DNA from: Streptomyces sp. NBRC 110035
GTDB taxonomy: Bacteria; Actinomycetota; Actinomycetes; Streptomycetales; Streptomycetaceae
Length of the DNA stretch: 64,000 bases
Assembly (NCBI RefSeq): GCF_000829695.1
Contig: NZ_BBNN01000022.1
Span: 124,001 to 188,000 of the forward strand
Direction of reading: 5' to 3'
Shown: positions 15,250-24,173 of the stretch, in pieces
Position numbering within the stretch: the stretch's first letter is position 1
How the letters are laid out: every line of letters begins with the position of its first letter
Made by a program: the position numbers and the translations under genes
Notes under the pieces: generated by a model
Told to the model about the DNA's origin: nothing
The model's input: only the letters and a program-made list of their open reading frames with translations
Databases searched by the model: none

Positions 15250-15768
15250 ATGAACATCCCCCATGCCGTAGTGGTCATGGGCGTCGCGGGCACCGGCAAG
15301 ACCACCATCGGTCCCCTGCTCGCGGCCCGGTACGGCGTCCCCTACGCCGAGGGCGACGACTTCCACCCCCCGGCCAACGTCTCCAAGATGTCGGCGGGCA
15401 CCCCGCTCGACGACGACGACCGCCGGCCCTGGCTGGACGCCATCGGCGGGTGGGCGCACGGACGGGGCGGCCTCGGCGGCGTGGTCAGCTGCTCGGCGCT
15501 GAAGCGGTCGTACCGCGACCGGCTGCGGGCGGCCGCGCCCGGCGTGGTCTTCGTGCACCTCACGGGTGACCGTGCGCTGATCGAGGACCGGATGTCGCAC
15601 CGCGAGGGGCACTTCATGCCCACGGCGCTGCTCGACTCCCAGTTCGCCACGCTCCAGCCGCTGGAGCCGGACGAGCGCGGGGTCGCCGTGGAGGTCACGG
15701 GCAGCCCCGAGGAGATCACCGAACAGGCGGTCGCCGCCCTCGCGGACCTCTCCGAAGCGGCCTCCTAG
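15250..15768 (+). CDS. gntK: Gluconokinase
   Basis: A 172-residue shikimate-kinase-fold gluconokinase (ATP + D-gluconate to 6-phosphogluconate), feeding the pentose phosphate pathway. The P-loop is VVMGVAGTGKTTIG (about 7-20), followed by YAEGDDFHPPANVSKMSAGTPLDDDDR, the GntK substrate signature, and VVSCSALKRSYRDRLR. The length is typical. ATG 15250 follows GTGAGGCAGC; the frame is open upstream into the operator. It is followed 84 bp later by the gluconate permease, forming the operon gntK-gntP under GntR control. Confidence 0.96.
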   Translation: MNIPHAVVVMGVAGTGKTTIGPLLAARYGVPYAEGDDFHPPANVSKMSAGTPLDDDDRRPWLDAIGGWAHGRGGLGGVVSCSALKRSYRDRLRAAAPGVVFVHLTGDRALIEDRMSHREGHFMPTALLDSQFATLQPLEPDERGVAVEVTGSPEEITEQAVAALADLSEAAS

Positions 15769-15852
15769 CCCCCGCCCGGAGCAGCCGGCACTCGGCCCGG
15801 CCGCTCCCCTGTTCCCCCCGCTCCCCCTCCCCGTACTCACAAGGGATTCACC

Positions 15853-17250
15853 GTGACCAGACTCAGTGTCGAGCTGCTGGCAGCGGACGCACCCGAGCCG
15901 ATCACCTCGGCCGGCCACGCTCAGCTGGGCATCGCCGTCCTGGCGGGCATCGCCGTCATCGTCGTGCTCATCACCCGCTTCAAACTGCACGCCTTCCTGG
16001 CGCTGACCATCGGTTCGCTGGCACTCGGCGCGTTCGCCGGGGCGCCGCTGGACAAGGTCATCACCAGTTTCAGCGCCGGGCTCGGTTCCACCGTCGCCGG
16101 TGTCGGCGTGCTCATCGCCCTCGGGGCGATCCTCGGCAAGATGCTCGCCGACTCCGGTGGCGCCGACCAGATCGTCGACACGATCCTCGCCCGGGCCAAC
16201 GGCCGCACCATGCCGTGGGCGATGGTGCTGATCGCCTCGGTGATCGGTCTGCCGCTGTTCTTCGAGGTCGGTGTCGTGCTGCTGATCCCGGTCGTGCTGA
16301 TGGTCGCCAAGCGCGGCAACTACTCGCTGATGCGGATCGGCGTCCCGGCGCTCGCCGGCCTGTCCGTGATGCACGGCCTGGTGCCCCCGCATCCCGGCCC
16401 GCTGGTCGCGATCGACGCGCTCGACGCCAACCTCGGCGTGACGCTCGCGCTGGGCGTGCTCGTCGCCGTCCCGACGGTGATCATCGCCGGTCCGGTCTTC
16501 TCCACGTACGCCGCCCGCTGGGTGGACGTCCCCGCCCCGGACCGGATGATCCCTCAGCGCCCCTCCGAGGACCTGGAGAAGCGTCCCGGGTTCGGTCCGA
16601 CGCTGGCGACCATTCTGCTGCCGGTCGTGCTGATGCTGGCCAGGGCCCTGGTGGAGATCGTCGTCGACGACCCGGAGAACGGCGTTCAGCGGGTCTTCAA
16701 CGTCATCGGCTCCCCGATGATCGCCCTGCTCGCGTCCGTGCTCGTCGGCATCTTCACGCTGGTCCTGCCCGCCGGGTTCAGCAAGGAGCGGATCTCGGGA
16801 CTGGTCGAGAAGGGCCTCGCCCCGATCGCCGGCATCCTGCTGATCGTCGGCGCGGGCGGCGGCTTCAAGCAGACCCTGATCGACTCCGGTGTGGGTCGGA
16901 TGGTGCTCGACATCTCCGAGGACTGGTCGATCCCGGCCCTGCTGCTCGGCTGGCTGATCGCGGTGGCGATCCGGCTGGCGACCGGTTCCGCGACCGTGGC
17001 GACCATCTCGGCGGCCGGCCTGGTGGCACCGCTCGCGGCCGACATGTCGACCACGCACGCCGCTCTGCTGGTGCTCGCCATCGGTGCCGGCTCGGTCTTC
17101 TTCAGCCATGTCAACGACGCCGGTTTCTGGCTGGTCAAGGAGTACTTCGGGCTGAGTGTCGGCCAGACCGTCAAGACCTGGTCGGTCATGGAGACGATCA
17201 TCTCGGTGGTCGCCGGGGCGCTGGTGCTGCTGCTGTCGTTGGTCATTTAG
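15853..17250 (+). CDS. gntP: Gluconate:H+ symporter (GntP family)
   Basis: A 465-residue polytopic membrane protein with about 12-14 transmembrane segments, of the GntP family. Recognisable landmarks are GLPLFFEVGVVLLIPVV, HGLVPPHPGPLVAI, and the C-terminal HVNDAGFWLVKEYFGLSV, which are characteristic of gluconate permeases. It would import gluconate for GntK. The GTG at 15853 follows AAGGGA. Downstream it converges on the cytochrome b gene with a 31-bp gap. Confidence 0.95.
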   Translation: MTRLSVELLAADAPEPITSAGHAQLGIAVLAGIAVIVVLITRFKLHAFLALTIGSLALGAFAGAPLDKVITSFSAGLGSTVAGVGVLIALGAILGKMLADSGGADQIVDTILARANGRTMPWAMVLIASVIGLPLFFEVGVVLLIPVVLMVAKRGNYSLMRIGVPALAGLSVMHGLVPPHPGPLVAIDALDANLGVTLALGVLVAVPTVIIAGPVFSTYAARWVDVPAPDRMIPQRPSEDLEKRPGFGPTLATILLPVVLMLARALVEIVVDDPENGVQRVFNVIGSPMIALLASVLVGIFTLVLPAGFSKERISGLVEKGLAPIAGILLIVGAGGGFKQTLIDSGVGRMVLDISEDWSIPALLLGWLIAVAIRLATGSATVATISAAGLVAPLAADMSTTHAALLVLAIGAGSVFFSHVNDAGFWLVKEYFGLSVGQTVKTWSVMETIISVVAGALVLLLSLVI

Positions 17251-17281
17251 CCGGTCACCACGCCGGCCGTCCGTCCTGTGG

Positions 17282-17917
17282 TCAGGGCCGCCACAGCGGA
17301 TGCTCGCGCCGTGCCCAGTCGCGGTCGACGGTGCCGGTGCGCATGCCCCGCCGGGCCTCCGGGTCGGCCAGGGCCATGCCGATGTGGCCGGCGAGGACGA
17401 TGCCGAGGGTGAGGGCCAGCCAGTCGTGGACGAAGGTCGCGCCGGTGCGCCACACCAGCGGGGTCAGGTGGGTGAACCACATCATCAGACCGGTGCCGAG
17501 CATCACCAGCGTGGCGCCGGCGGTCCAGGCCGCGTAGATCTTCTGTCCGGCGTTGAACTTTCCGGCCGGCCGCTGCGAGGGGCGTCCGTCGCGGCGCAGC
17601 GCGGCCCGCAGCCACGTGCGGTCGTGCGGGCCGAAGCGGTTCAGCCGGCCCAGGTCGGCGCGGAAGGCCCGGGAGAGCAGTGCGGCCAGGACCGGTACCG
17701 GCAGCGCGAGCCCGGACCACTGGTGGACGGTGACCACCAGGGCGCGGCGTCCGACCAGCTGGGCGAGCTGGGGGACGTACAGACAGGCGGCGGTGAACAC
17801 GCAGAGGCCCGTCAGCGCGGCCGTGGTGCGGTGCGCCCACCGCGCGGCGCGGGTGAAGCGCGGGACGCCGGTCGTGGTGGCGACGGCGGTGGGCGGCAGG
17901 TCAGTCCGTGGGTTCAT
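17282..17917 (-). CDS. Membrane cytochrome b subunit (cytochrome b/b6 domain)
   Basis: A 211-residue membrane protein with four to five hydrophobic segments and conserved His in the first and later helices (RAARWAHRTTAALTG, VTVHQWSGLALPVPVL, TFVHDWLALTLGIVLAGHIG), matching di-haem cytochrome b561-type subunits. It is probably the quinol- or haem-linked electron partner of the molybdopterin oxidoreductase encoded just upstream. The two genes overlap by 17 bp on the minus strand, a strong sign of co-translation. Confidence 0.86.
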   Translation of the reverse strand: MNPRTDLPPTAVATTTGVPRFTRAARWAHRTTAALTGLCVFTAACLYVPQLAQLVGRRALVVTVHQWSGLALPVPVLAALLSRAFRADLGRLNRFGPHDRTWLRAALRRDGRPSQRPAGKFNAGQKIYAAWTAGATLVMLGTGLMMWFTHLTPLVWRTGATFVHDWLALTLGIVLAGHIGMALADPEARRGMRTGTVDRDWARREHPLWRP

Positions 17918-18719
17918 CGTCGCGTCCGTTCGAGCGGCCGACCCAGGCGTCGATGTCGTAGCCGCGCTGCTCCCAGTAGCCGGGCTCGACGTCCTCGGTG
18001 ACGGTGATGCCGGAGAGCCACTTGGCCGACTTGTAGAAGTACATGGGGGCGACGTAGAGGCGGACCGGGCCGCCGTGGGCGTGGCCGAGGTCCTCGTCCT
18101 GCATGCGCAGGGCGACCAGGACGTCCGCCCGGCGGGCCTGGGCGAGGGTGAGGCTCTCCGAGTAGGCGCCGTCGAAGCAGGTGAAGTGCACCGCGCCGGC
18201 CGTGGCGCGCACGCCCGCCGCGTCCAGGAGGCGGGACAGGCGTACCCCCTCGAACGGTGTACGGGGCACCCGCCAGCCGGTGACGCACTGGACGTCGCGG
18301 ACCATGCGGGTCTGCGGCAGGGCCGACAGGTCGGCCAGGGTGTAGGAGGCGGGACGGTCGACCAGGCCGTCGACGGTGAGGCGGTAGGTCCCGGCGTTCT
18401 TCCGCGGGACGGAGGAGGTGACGGAGTAGTAGCGGAAGCCGCCGCCGTTCGGGAGCAGGCCGGTCAGGCCGGTGGGGTCCTTGTCGGAGGCCCCGGCGAG
18501 GAAGGACTCCAGTCCGCGCTGGAGTACGGGGGCGGCGGCCACGCCGAGGGCGCCGAGTCCGAGGGTGCCCAGGAGGACCCGGCGGCCGACGGGCCGGCCG
18601 CGGCCGTCGGGCGTCTCCTCGTCGGGCGGTGTGCGTGCCGCGGGCCGTTCCCGGTCGTCCGCCGCGGGCCGTTCGCGGTCGTCCGGATGGTCGCGTGCTT
18701 CCGGCCGTTCGGGGTTCAC
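17901..18719 (-). CDS. Molybdopterin-dependent oxidoreductase (sulfite oxidase/MsrP-like)
   Basis: A 272-residue molybdenum enzyme of the sulfite-oxidase fold. After a charged N-terminus comes a Tat-like segment (GRRVLLGTLGLGALGVAAAP, about 46-65) that directs it to the outer face of the membrane. The core includes the Mo-ligating Cys in MVRDVQCVTGWRVPRTPFEG and the C-terminal VRLYVAPMYFYKSAKWLSGI of the family. With the overlapping cytochrome b gene it forms a two-subunit, membrane-associated reductase or oxidase resembling MsrPQ in layout; the substrate is not known. Confidence 0.9.
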   Translation of the reverse strand: MNPERPEARDHPDDRERPAADDRERPAARTPPDEETPDGRGRPVGRRVLLGTLGLGALGVAAAPVLQRGLESFLAGASDKDPTGLTGLLPNGGGFRYYSVTSSVPRKNAGTYRLTVDGLVDRPASYTLADLSALPQTRMVRDVQCVTGWRVPRTPFEGVRLSRLLDAAGVRATAGAVHFTCFDGAYSESLTLAQARRADVLVALRMQDEDLGHAHGGPVRLYVAPMYFYKSAKWLSGITVTEDVEPGYWEQRGYDIDAWVGRSNGRDDEPTD

Positions 18720-18827
18720 CGTGCCATTCGAGCACCCGTGCCCCCGGTGGGGCCAGGGGTCGCGGGTGCCCGTCAGACTTCCGTAAGGCGGCCGGCCGTG
18801 CGAACCGCCCGCCCCGTCCGTGTGGGC

Positions 18828-20369
18828 CTACGGTGTGCGCTCGGCCTCCTTGTCCAGCTGGAACGCCTCGTTGCCGAGCCCGATACGGGCGTGCGTCCCG
18901 GGGGCGCGGGAGCGCAGGACCAGGCCCTGGACCAGGCCGGCGACGAGGGCCAGCCCGATGATGCCGGGCAGCAGCAGGCTCAGGGCGGAGTCGGGACCGG
19001 TGCCGACGAGCACGTCGAAGTCCTTGACGGTGCAGCCGGCGATCACGGCCAGGGCGAGGCCGGACAGCGCCGAGGTGACCAGCCGCCAGGCCTGGGCGCC
19101 CGCGGCACCGCGGCGGACGAAGAAGACGACGACGGACAGCGAGGCGATCGCCATCAGGACGATCACGCCGAGGGCGCCGACGTTGCCGAACCAGGTGAAC
19201 AGGCGCAGGACGGGCGCGGTCGGGTCGCCGGCCGGCTTGTCGTCGGTGAGCGCGAAGGCGACGACGAGCACCGCGGCGATGCCCGTCTGGAGCAGCGAGC
19301 CGGTGCCGGGGGCACCGCTGGTGCCGGTGGTGCGGCCGAAGGCGGCGGGCAGCAGGCCCTCGCGGCCCATGGCGAAGGCGTACCGGGCGACGACGTTGTG
19401 GAAGCTGAGCATCGCGGCGAACATGCCGGTGACGAAGAGGACGTGCAGGACGTCCGTGAAGGTGCCGCCGAGCCGGGACTCGGTGAGGAGGAACAGCAGT
19501 CCCGCGCTCTGCTCCTGCGAGGTGGCGACGATGCCCGCGGGGCCGGTGGCGACGGTGAGGGCCCAGCTGCTGATCGCGAAGAACACGGCGACGCCGGTGA
19601 CGGCCAGGAACATCACGCGGGGCACCAGGACGTGCGGCCTGCTGGTCTCCTCCGCGTACACCGGGGCCTGTTCGAAGCCGAGGAAGGCGGCGATGCAGAA
19701 GCACAGGGCGGTGCCGACACCGGCGCCGGTGAGGGTGTCCGGGTCGAAGGCGTGCAGCGACAGTCCTTCCCCGCCCGGATCGGCGATGGCGGCGACGTCG
19801 AAGACGACGACCAGGAGCACCTCGACGACCAGCAGGACGCCGAGCACGCGCGCGTTGACGTCGATCTTCAGCCAGCCCAGCGCGCCGACGGCGGCCAGGG
19901 CCACCAGCGACGGTGTCCACCAGGCGACCTCGAGGCCGGCGTAGGTGGCGAGGAGCCCGGAGACCTCGAAGCCGAAGATGCCGTGGATGCCGACCTGGAG
20001 TGCGTTGTAGGCGACCAGCGCGACCATCGCGGCGCCCGCGCCGGCGGTGCCGCCGAGGCCGCGGGAGATGTACGCGTAGAAGGCGCCGGCGTTGTGGACG
20101 TGCCGGCTCATCTCGGCGTAGCCGAGGCTGAAGAGCACCAGTACGACGCCGAGGAGCACGAAGAGCAGCGGCTGCCCGACGATGCCCATCACCGCGAATG
20201 TGGTGGGCATGACACCCGCGACCACCATGAGGGGGGCGGTCGCGGCGAGCACGGAGAGCAGCAGACCTCCCGTGCCGAGCCGGCCCGCACGCAGGGCACG
20301 CTCCTGCCCCTTGAACGTGCTGATGCCGTCCGCTGCGGATCTGCTCGTGCGCGAACTGTCCGTCGTCAT
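18828..20369 (-). CDS. APC-family amino acid permease
   Basis: A 513-residue polytopic membrane protein of the amino acid-polyamine-organocation superfamily. About 12 hydrophobic helices are visible; family landmarks are the N-terminal LSVLAATAPLMVVAGVMPTT, YISRGLGGTAGAG, the helix-6 AAFLGFEQAPVYAEETSRPH and HNVVARYAFAMGREGLLP. ATG 20369 (MTTDSSRTSRS) was chosen because the 67 codons upstream are proline-rich and out of character. It is a single gene between the oxidoreductase and the hypothetical at 20476; the substrate cannot be assigned. Confidence 0.93.
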   Translation of the reverse strand: MTTDSSRTSRSAADGISTFKGQERALRAGRLGTGGLLLSVLAATAPLMVVAGVMPTTFAVMGIVGQPLLFVLLGVVLVLFSLGYAEMSRHVHNAGAFYAYISRGLGGTAGAGAAMVALVAYNALQVGIHGIFGFEVSGLLATYAGLEVAWWTPSLVALAAVGALGWLKIDVNARVLGVLLVVEVLLVVVFDVAAIADPGGEGLSLHAFDPDTLTGAGVGTALCFCIAAFLGFEQAPVYAEETSRPHVLVPRVMFLAVTGVAVFFAISSWALTVATGPAGIVATSQEQSAGLLFLLTESRLGGTFTDVLHVLFVTGMFAAMLSFHNVVARYAFAMGREGLLPAAFGRTTGTSGAPGTGSLLQTGIAAVLVVAFALTDDKPAGDPTAPVLRLFTWFGNVGALGVIVLMAIASLSVVVFFVRRGAAGAQAWRLVTSALSGLALAVIAGCTVKDFDVLVGTGPDSALSLLLPGIIGLALVAGLVQGLVLRSRAPGTHARIGLGNEAFQLDKEAERTP

Positions 20370-20475
20370 CGGGAGAACCGTCCTTGCGTCGGGAGTGGTT
20401 GCCGTGTGCCGGAGGGAGCGTGGCGAGGGGAGCGGGCCGGGTGTTCCTGAGTGGTGCACAGGGGCGCGCGAGGGG

Positions 20476-21441
20476 TCATCCGGTGCCGAGGGCGGCGGCC
20501 CGTGCGGTACGGAAGGCGGTGAGCGGGTCGCGGTCGGGGTACGACCAGGGGACCGGGGTGACCTTGTCACCGATCCGGTGGAACAGGGCGGCGGCCTCGG
20601 CGCCCCGGCCCTCGCAGACCTTGGCGTGGGCGAGGAAGTTCAGGTCGATCAGGCGGCGCGGATGGTCCTCCTGCTCCCACTCCAGCCACCAGTCGAAGGC
20701 GGCCTTCATCACCTGCCGGGCCCGGCGGCCCACCCAGTGTCCGGAGGCTGCCGGGTCGGCCCGCTCGTGCCCTGCAGCGGCGAGGGCGCGGTAGCGCTCG
20801 GCGTGCGCGATGACCGGCAGGATCGCCAGGGGCGAGTCCGCGGGCGCCTGCTCCGCGGACCAGTTGGCGAAGTCGTAGACCTCGTGCAGCGGGTCCGGGC
20901 CCGCCTCCACACGGCGTTCGGCGAGCCAGGCGACCACCAGATGGTGGGCGTGGTGGTGGTCCGCGTACCGGGAGCGGATCTGCTCGAAGACACGGACCGC
21001 GTCCCCCTCGGCGCCCCGGGCGCACTCCAGCAGGAGCAGGCCGAGCCAGGGGGTGGGGTCGGCGGGCAGCACGGCGGCGGCCCGGTGACAGGCCTCGCGC
21101 GCGGGGGCGGGCTTCTCCTTGCCGCGCAGGGCACGCCGGACCTGGGCCAGGGCGAGCAGGACGGCCCCGTCCCCGGAGCCGGGGTCGGCGAGCAGCCAGT
21201 CGCGGGCCCAGGCGGCACAGGAGGGCTCCCGGGCGAGCACCGTGATCCGGTGGCCGCGGCGGTCCCAGTCGTCCCCCGTGCGCACCAGCAGCGAGCGGCT
21301 GTTCTGCCACCGGCCCTGCGCCAGCGCGGCTCGCGCGGCGACGAGTTCGTCGTCTTCGAGGGCCTCGTCGAAGACCTGTGCCGCCCGTCTGCGGGCACGG
21401 CCGAGGGGAGGCGGGGGTGGGGGCACCGCGGACTTCCTCAC
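20476..21441 (-). CDS. Conserved hypothetical protein (helical-repeat-like)
   Basis: A 321-residue cytoplasmic protein, rich in Ala, Trp and His, that I recognise only as a conserved Streptomyces hypothetical. The pattern of helices with segments such as DPTPWLGLLLLECARGAEGDAVRVFEQI and FNLAHAK-like repeats suggests a tetratricopeptide-like solenoid. Notable motifs are RYADHHHAHHLVVAWL and FDWWLEWEQEDHPRRLIDLNFLAHAK. It is read from GTG 21441 and stands alone between a permease and a divergent Nudix gene. No function is proposed. Confidence 0.8.
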   Translation of the reverse strand: MRKSAVPPPPPPLGRARRRAAQVFDEALEDDELVAARAALAQGRWQNSRSLLVRTGDDWDRRGHRITVLAREPSCAAWARDWLLADPGSGDGAVLLALAQVRRALRGKEKPAPAREACHRAAAVLPADPTPWLGLLLLECARGAEGDAVRVFEQIRSRYADHHHAHHLVVAWLAERRVEAGPDPLHEVYDFANWSAEQAPADSPLAILPVIAHAERYRALAAAGHERADPAASGHWVGRRARQVMKAAFDWWLEWEQEDHPRRLIDLNFLAHAKVCEGRGAEAAALFHRIGDKVTPVPWSYPDRDPLTAFRTARAAALGTG

Positions 21442-21673
21442 GCGCTCTTCCGGTGGCTCGGCCCATGGCGGGTGGTCGGCCCGTACGGCAGTGGTCGGCT
21501 GCCGTCAGCCATGGGCCGATCACGGACAGCAAACCGCCAGCCAACAGTTGACGTCAAGGGCACCCGGGGCATTACACGCGTCAACGGGCTTCGCGGGCAC
21601 ATCACTTGCCACACGGCAGGCCCTGGGGAACCCGCGTGGACGGGCCCGGCGCGGGACCTGCTTCGATGGGTGC

Positions 21674-22222
21674 ATGAGCGCTGCCGACCGTTCCGTGCCC
21701 GCCGCCGACGAGATCCTCGACATCGTGGACGAGAACGACCGGGTGACCGGCCGGGCCCCACGCGGTGAGGCCTACGCCCGAGGTCTGCGGCACCGTTGCG
21801 CGTTCGTCCTGGTCAGGGACGCCGAGGACCGGATCTTCGTACACCGGCGCACGGCGGACAAGCTCGTCCACCCCTCCCTGTACGACATGTTCGTCGGCGG
21901 GGTCGTGGGCACCGGCGAGAGCTACGCCGAGGCGGCCCTGCGGGAGGCCGAGGAGGAGCTGGGCGTGTCCGGGCTGCCGCAGCCCACGTTCCTCTTCGCG
22001 TTCCTCTACGACGGCGGCGGACGGAGCTGGTGGTCGGCGGTCCACGAGGTCCGCTGCGACCTGCCGGTGAGGCCCCAGGCCGAGGAGGTGGCCTGGCACG
22101 CCTTCCTGACCGGGCCGGAGCTGGAGCGCCGCCTGGGCGAGTGGGAGTGGACTCCGGACGGGCTGGAAGCGTACGCACGCCTCAGGGCCCACCGCGGGCA
22201 GCCGGACGGCCCGGGCCGGTGA
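21674..22222 (+). CDS. Nudix hydrolase
   Basis: A 182-residue Nudix protein close to the isopentenyl-diphosphate isomerase/YfcD group. The N-terminus DEILDIVDENDRVTGRAPRGEAYARGLRHR is typical of that group. The Nudix box is G-x5-E-x7-REAEEELG (GVVGTGESYAEAALREAEEELG, split here for length as GESYAEAALREAEEELG), with the catalytic REAxEELG intact. It hydrolyses or isomerises a nucleoside-diphosphate-linked or diphosphate substrate; which one is not known. ATG 21674 was chosen at the conserved N-terminus. Confidence 0.9.
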   Translation: MSAADRSVPAADEILDIVDENDRVTGRAPRGEAYARGLRHRCAFVLVRDAEDRIFVHRRTADKLVHPSLYDMFVGGVVGTGESYAEAALREAEEELGVSGLPQPTFLFAFLYDGGGRSWWSAVHEVRCDLPVRPQAEEVAWHAFLTGPELERRLGEWEWTPDGLEAYARLRAHRGQPDGPGR

Positions 22223-22269
22223 GCCGCACCGGCCGCACCCGCGTCCCGGCCCCCGGGTAGGGTCGCAGA

Positions 22270-22662
22270 GTGATCGGCTTCATGCGGAACGTCCGGCTGT
22301 GGTTCGCGCCCCAGGACGTGCGGCAGGAGGGGGACACGCCCGACTACCGGTTCTCCCTGGCGAACGAGCGCACGTTCCTGGCCTGGCTGCGGACCGCGCT
22401 CGCGCTGGTCGGCGGCGGCTTCGCCGTGGACCAGTTCCTGCCGGACCTGCGCTGGGGCTGGCGGGTCGGGCTCGCGCTGGCGCTGCTCGCCGCGGGGGTG
22501 CTGTGCGCGCTGCGCGCGGTCAACCACTGGGTGCGCTGCGAGCGGGCGATGCGGCGCGGCGAGGACCTGCCGGTGTCCCGGTTCCCCGTGCTGCTGAGTC
22601 TCGTCGTCGCCGTCGTCGCGCTGGCGATGGTCGTCGTGGTGCTCGCCGGATGGGACGGGTGA
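22270..22662 (+). CDS. DUF202 (YidH) family membrane protein
   Basis: A 130-residue membrane protein: the signature SLANERTFLAWLRTALALVGGG is the DUF202/YidH motif, followed by three hydrophobic helices (about 42-60, 66-84, 106-125). The N-terminal FAPQDVRQEGDTPDYRFS is usual in the family. The GTG at 22270 is used; ATG 22282 is an alternative. It is translationally coupled by a GTGA overlap to a second, divergent DUF202-like gene. Function of the family is unknown; paired genes suggest a hetero-oligomer. Confidence 0.9.
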   Translation: MIGFMRNVRLWFAPQDVRQEGDTPDYRFSLANERTFLAWLRTALALVGGGFAVDQFLPDLRWGWRVGLALALLAAGVLCALRAVNHWVRCERAMRRGEDLPVSRFPVLLSLVVAVVALAMVVVVLAGWDG

Positions 22663-22994
22663 CCGGGCCGCCCGGGGTGCGGGCGGCCCGGGACCCCGGG
22701 CTGCAGCCCGAACGGACCCGGCTCGCCTGGCGCCGTACGACCCTGGCGGCCACGGTCGCGTCCGTGCTGGCGGTGCGGACCGCGCTGCACGGCGGCGTGT
22801 CGGCCGTCGGGGTGGTCCTGTGCGCGCTGTGCTGCGCCTGCTGGCTGGGGTTCCTCCTGATCGCCCACCGGCGGATCGGCACCCTCTCGGCCACCGGCAC
22901 CCCGGCCGGGCCCGCCCCGCGGCACCTCACCGCGGCGGTGCTCTGCACCACGGCCCTGGCCGTGTGCGGGGCGGCCCTCGTCCTCCAGAGCTGA
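22659..22994 (+). CDS. Second DUF202-like membrane protein
   Basis: A 111-residue membrane protein with the reduced DUF202 signature LQPERTRLAWRRTTLAATVAS, followed by hydrophobic helices (VGVVLCALCCACWLGFLLIA and a C-terminal one). The GTG at 22659 overlaps the preceding stop by 4 bp; ATG 22650 would add three residues. It is the usual companion of the YidH-like gene just upstream. Confidence 0.88.
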   Translation: MTGPPGVRAARDPGLQPERTRLAWRRTTLAATVASVLAVRTALHGGVSAVGVVLCALCCACWLGFLLIAHRRIGTLSATGTPAGPAPRHLTAAVLCTTALAVCGAALVLQS

Positions 22995-23068
22995 CGACGT
23001 ACGGGGCCGACGGGCAGGGCCGACGGGCGGCCGGCCCTCCTGCCCGCCCCCGTCCACCCGTTCGCCGT

Positions 23069-23998
23069 CTACTCGTCCACCGTCACGACGATCTTCCCCC
23101 TGGTCCGGCCCTCCTGGCTGAGGCGGTGGGCGTCCGCCGCGCGTTCCAGCGGGAACGTCTCGGAGACGTGCACGCTCACGACGCCCTGTTCCGCCAGTTC
23201 GGACAGGCGCCCGAGGTCCTGCGGGTCGGGGCGGACGAACCAGTAGTGGCCTCCGTACTCCACGACGGCGGGGTCGGTGATCGACGCGAGGCGGCCCCCG
23301 GACGCCAGGGCCGTGGCGGAGTCCTTCAGGGCGTCACCGCCGACCGAGTCGAACACGGCGTCCACACCGCCCGGGGCGAGGCCCCGCAGCCGCTCGGCGA
23401 GGCCGTCGCCGTAGGTCACCGGTTCCCCGCCCAGGCTTCGGACGAAGTCGTGGTTGCGCTCGCTGGCCGTACCGATGACGCGGGCGCCGAGGTGTGCGGC
23501 GAGCTGGACGGCGACGGAGCCGACACCGCCGGCCGCGGCGTGCACCAGGACGGTCTCGCCGCGCCTCACCCGAAGGACCCTGTGCAGCATCTGGTGGGCG
23601 GTGAGTCCCACGAGGGGCAGTCCGGCGGCCTCCTCGAAGGACAGGCTGCGCGGCTTGCGCGCGAGGGCGCGCACCGGGGCGGCCACGTACTCGGCGAAGG
23701 TGCCGCGGGAGAGGAAGTCCTCGCGCACGTAGCCGATGACCTCGTCACCGGCGGCGAACTCGGGGGCGGCGGCGCCCGGCCGTACCACCACGCCCGAGAC
23801 GTCCCAGCCCGGAACGACGGGGAACACCGGGCTCAGGATCTGGTCGAGGTGGCCCTCGCGGCACTTCCAGTCGACGGGGTTGACGGCCGCCGCCCGCACC
23901 TTCACGAGCACGGAGTCGGGGCCGACCCGGGGCTCCGGCACCTCCGTGAGTTCGAGTACCTCGGGGCCGCCGTACTGTGCATAGCTGATCGCCTTCAT
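23069..23998 (-). CDS. NADP-dependent quinone-oxidoreductase-like MDR protein
   Basis: A 309-residue medium-chain dehydrogenase/reductase of the zinc-free quinone-oxidoreductase type. The GroES-like N-domain (PEVLELTEVPEPRVGPDSVL, AAVNPVDWKCREG) is followed by a Rossmann domain with HAAAGGVGSVAVQLAAHLGA as the nucleotide-binding motif. No structural zinc Cys cluster is present. It is cytoplasmic and probably reduces quinones or enones with NADPH. It is divergent from the phosphotransferase gene, with the TetR-type palindrome at 24118 in the 175-bp gap, so both might respond to the same regulator. Confidence 0.9.
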   Translation of the reverse strand: MKAISYAQYGGPEVLELTEVPEPRVGPDSVLVKVRAAAVNPVDWKCREGHLDQILSPVFPVVPGWDVSGVVVRPGAAAPEFAAGDEVIGYVREDFLSRGTFAEYVAAPVRALARKPRSLSFEEAAGLPLVGLTAHQMLHRVLRVRRGETVLVHAAAGGVGSVAVQLAAHLGARVIGTASERNHDFVRSLGGEPVTYGDGLAERLRGLAPGGVDAVFDSVGGDALKDSATALASGGRLASITDPAVVEYGGHYWFVRPDPQDLGRLSELAEQGVVSVHVSETFPLERAADAHRLSQEGRTRGKIVVTVDE

Positions 23999-24117
23999 GG
24001 ATCCGAGCCTTCGCCGTCGTCTCCCGCGACGCAAGTGGATGGCCCGATCGCACCCGGCGTGCGGCCCGATCACCCCGCTCGTGGCCCCCATCACGTTTCA
24101 CCCCCGCCCTGGACGAC

Positions 24118-24135
24118 ATACCGACTGGTCGGCAT
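24118..24135. promoter_or_regulatory. TetR-type palindrome in front of the phosphotransferase/acyl-CoA dehydrogenase operon
   Basis: ATACCGACTGGTCGGCAT has arms ATACCGAC and GTCGGCAT (one mismatch) around TG, centred about 48 bp before the start at 24174. Similar sites occur at 28131 and 43637. Confidence 0.6.
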
Positions 24136-24173
24136 CATGTGTTCGGTACTGTCACCGGCCCGTAGGAGCGCGT

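Noticed and set aside
17553..20450. 965-codon plus-strand open frame across the molybdopterin oxidoreductase and APC permease
   Set aside because: Low-complexity Gly/Glu/Asp translation; both minus-strand genes have clear family motifs.
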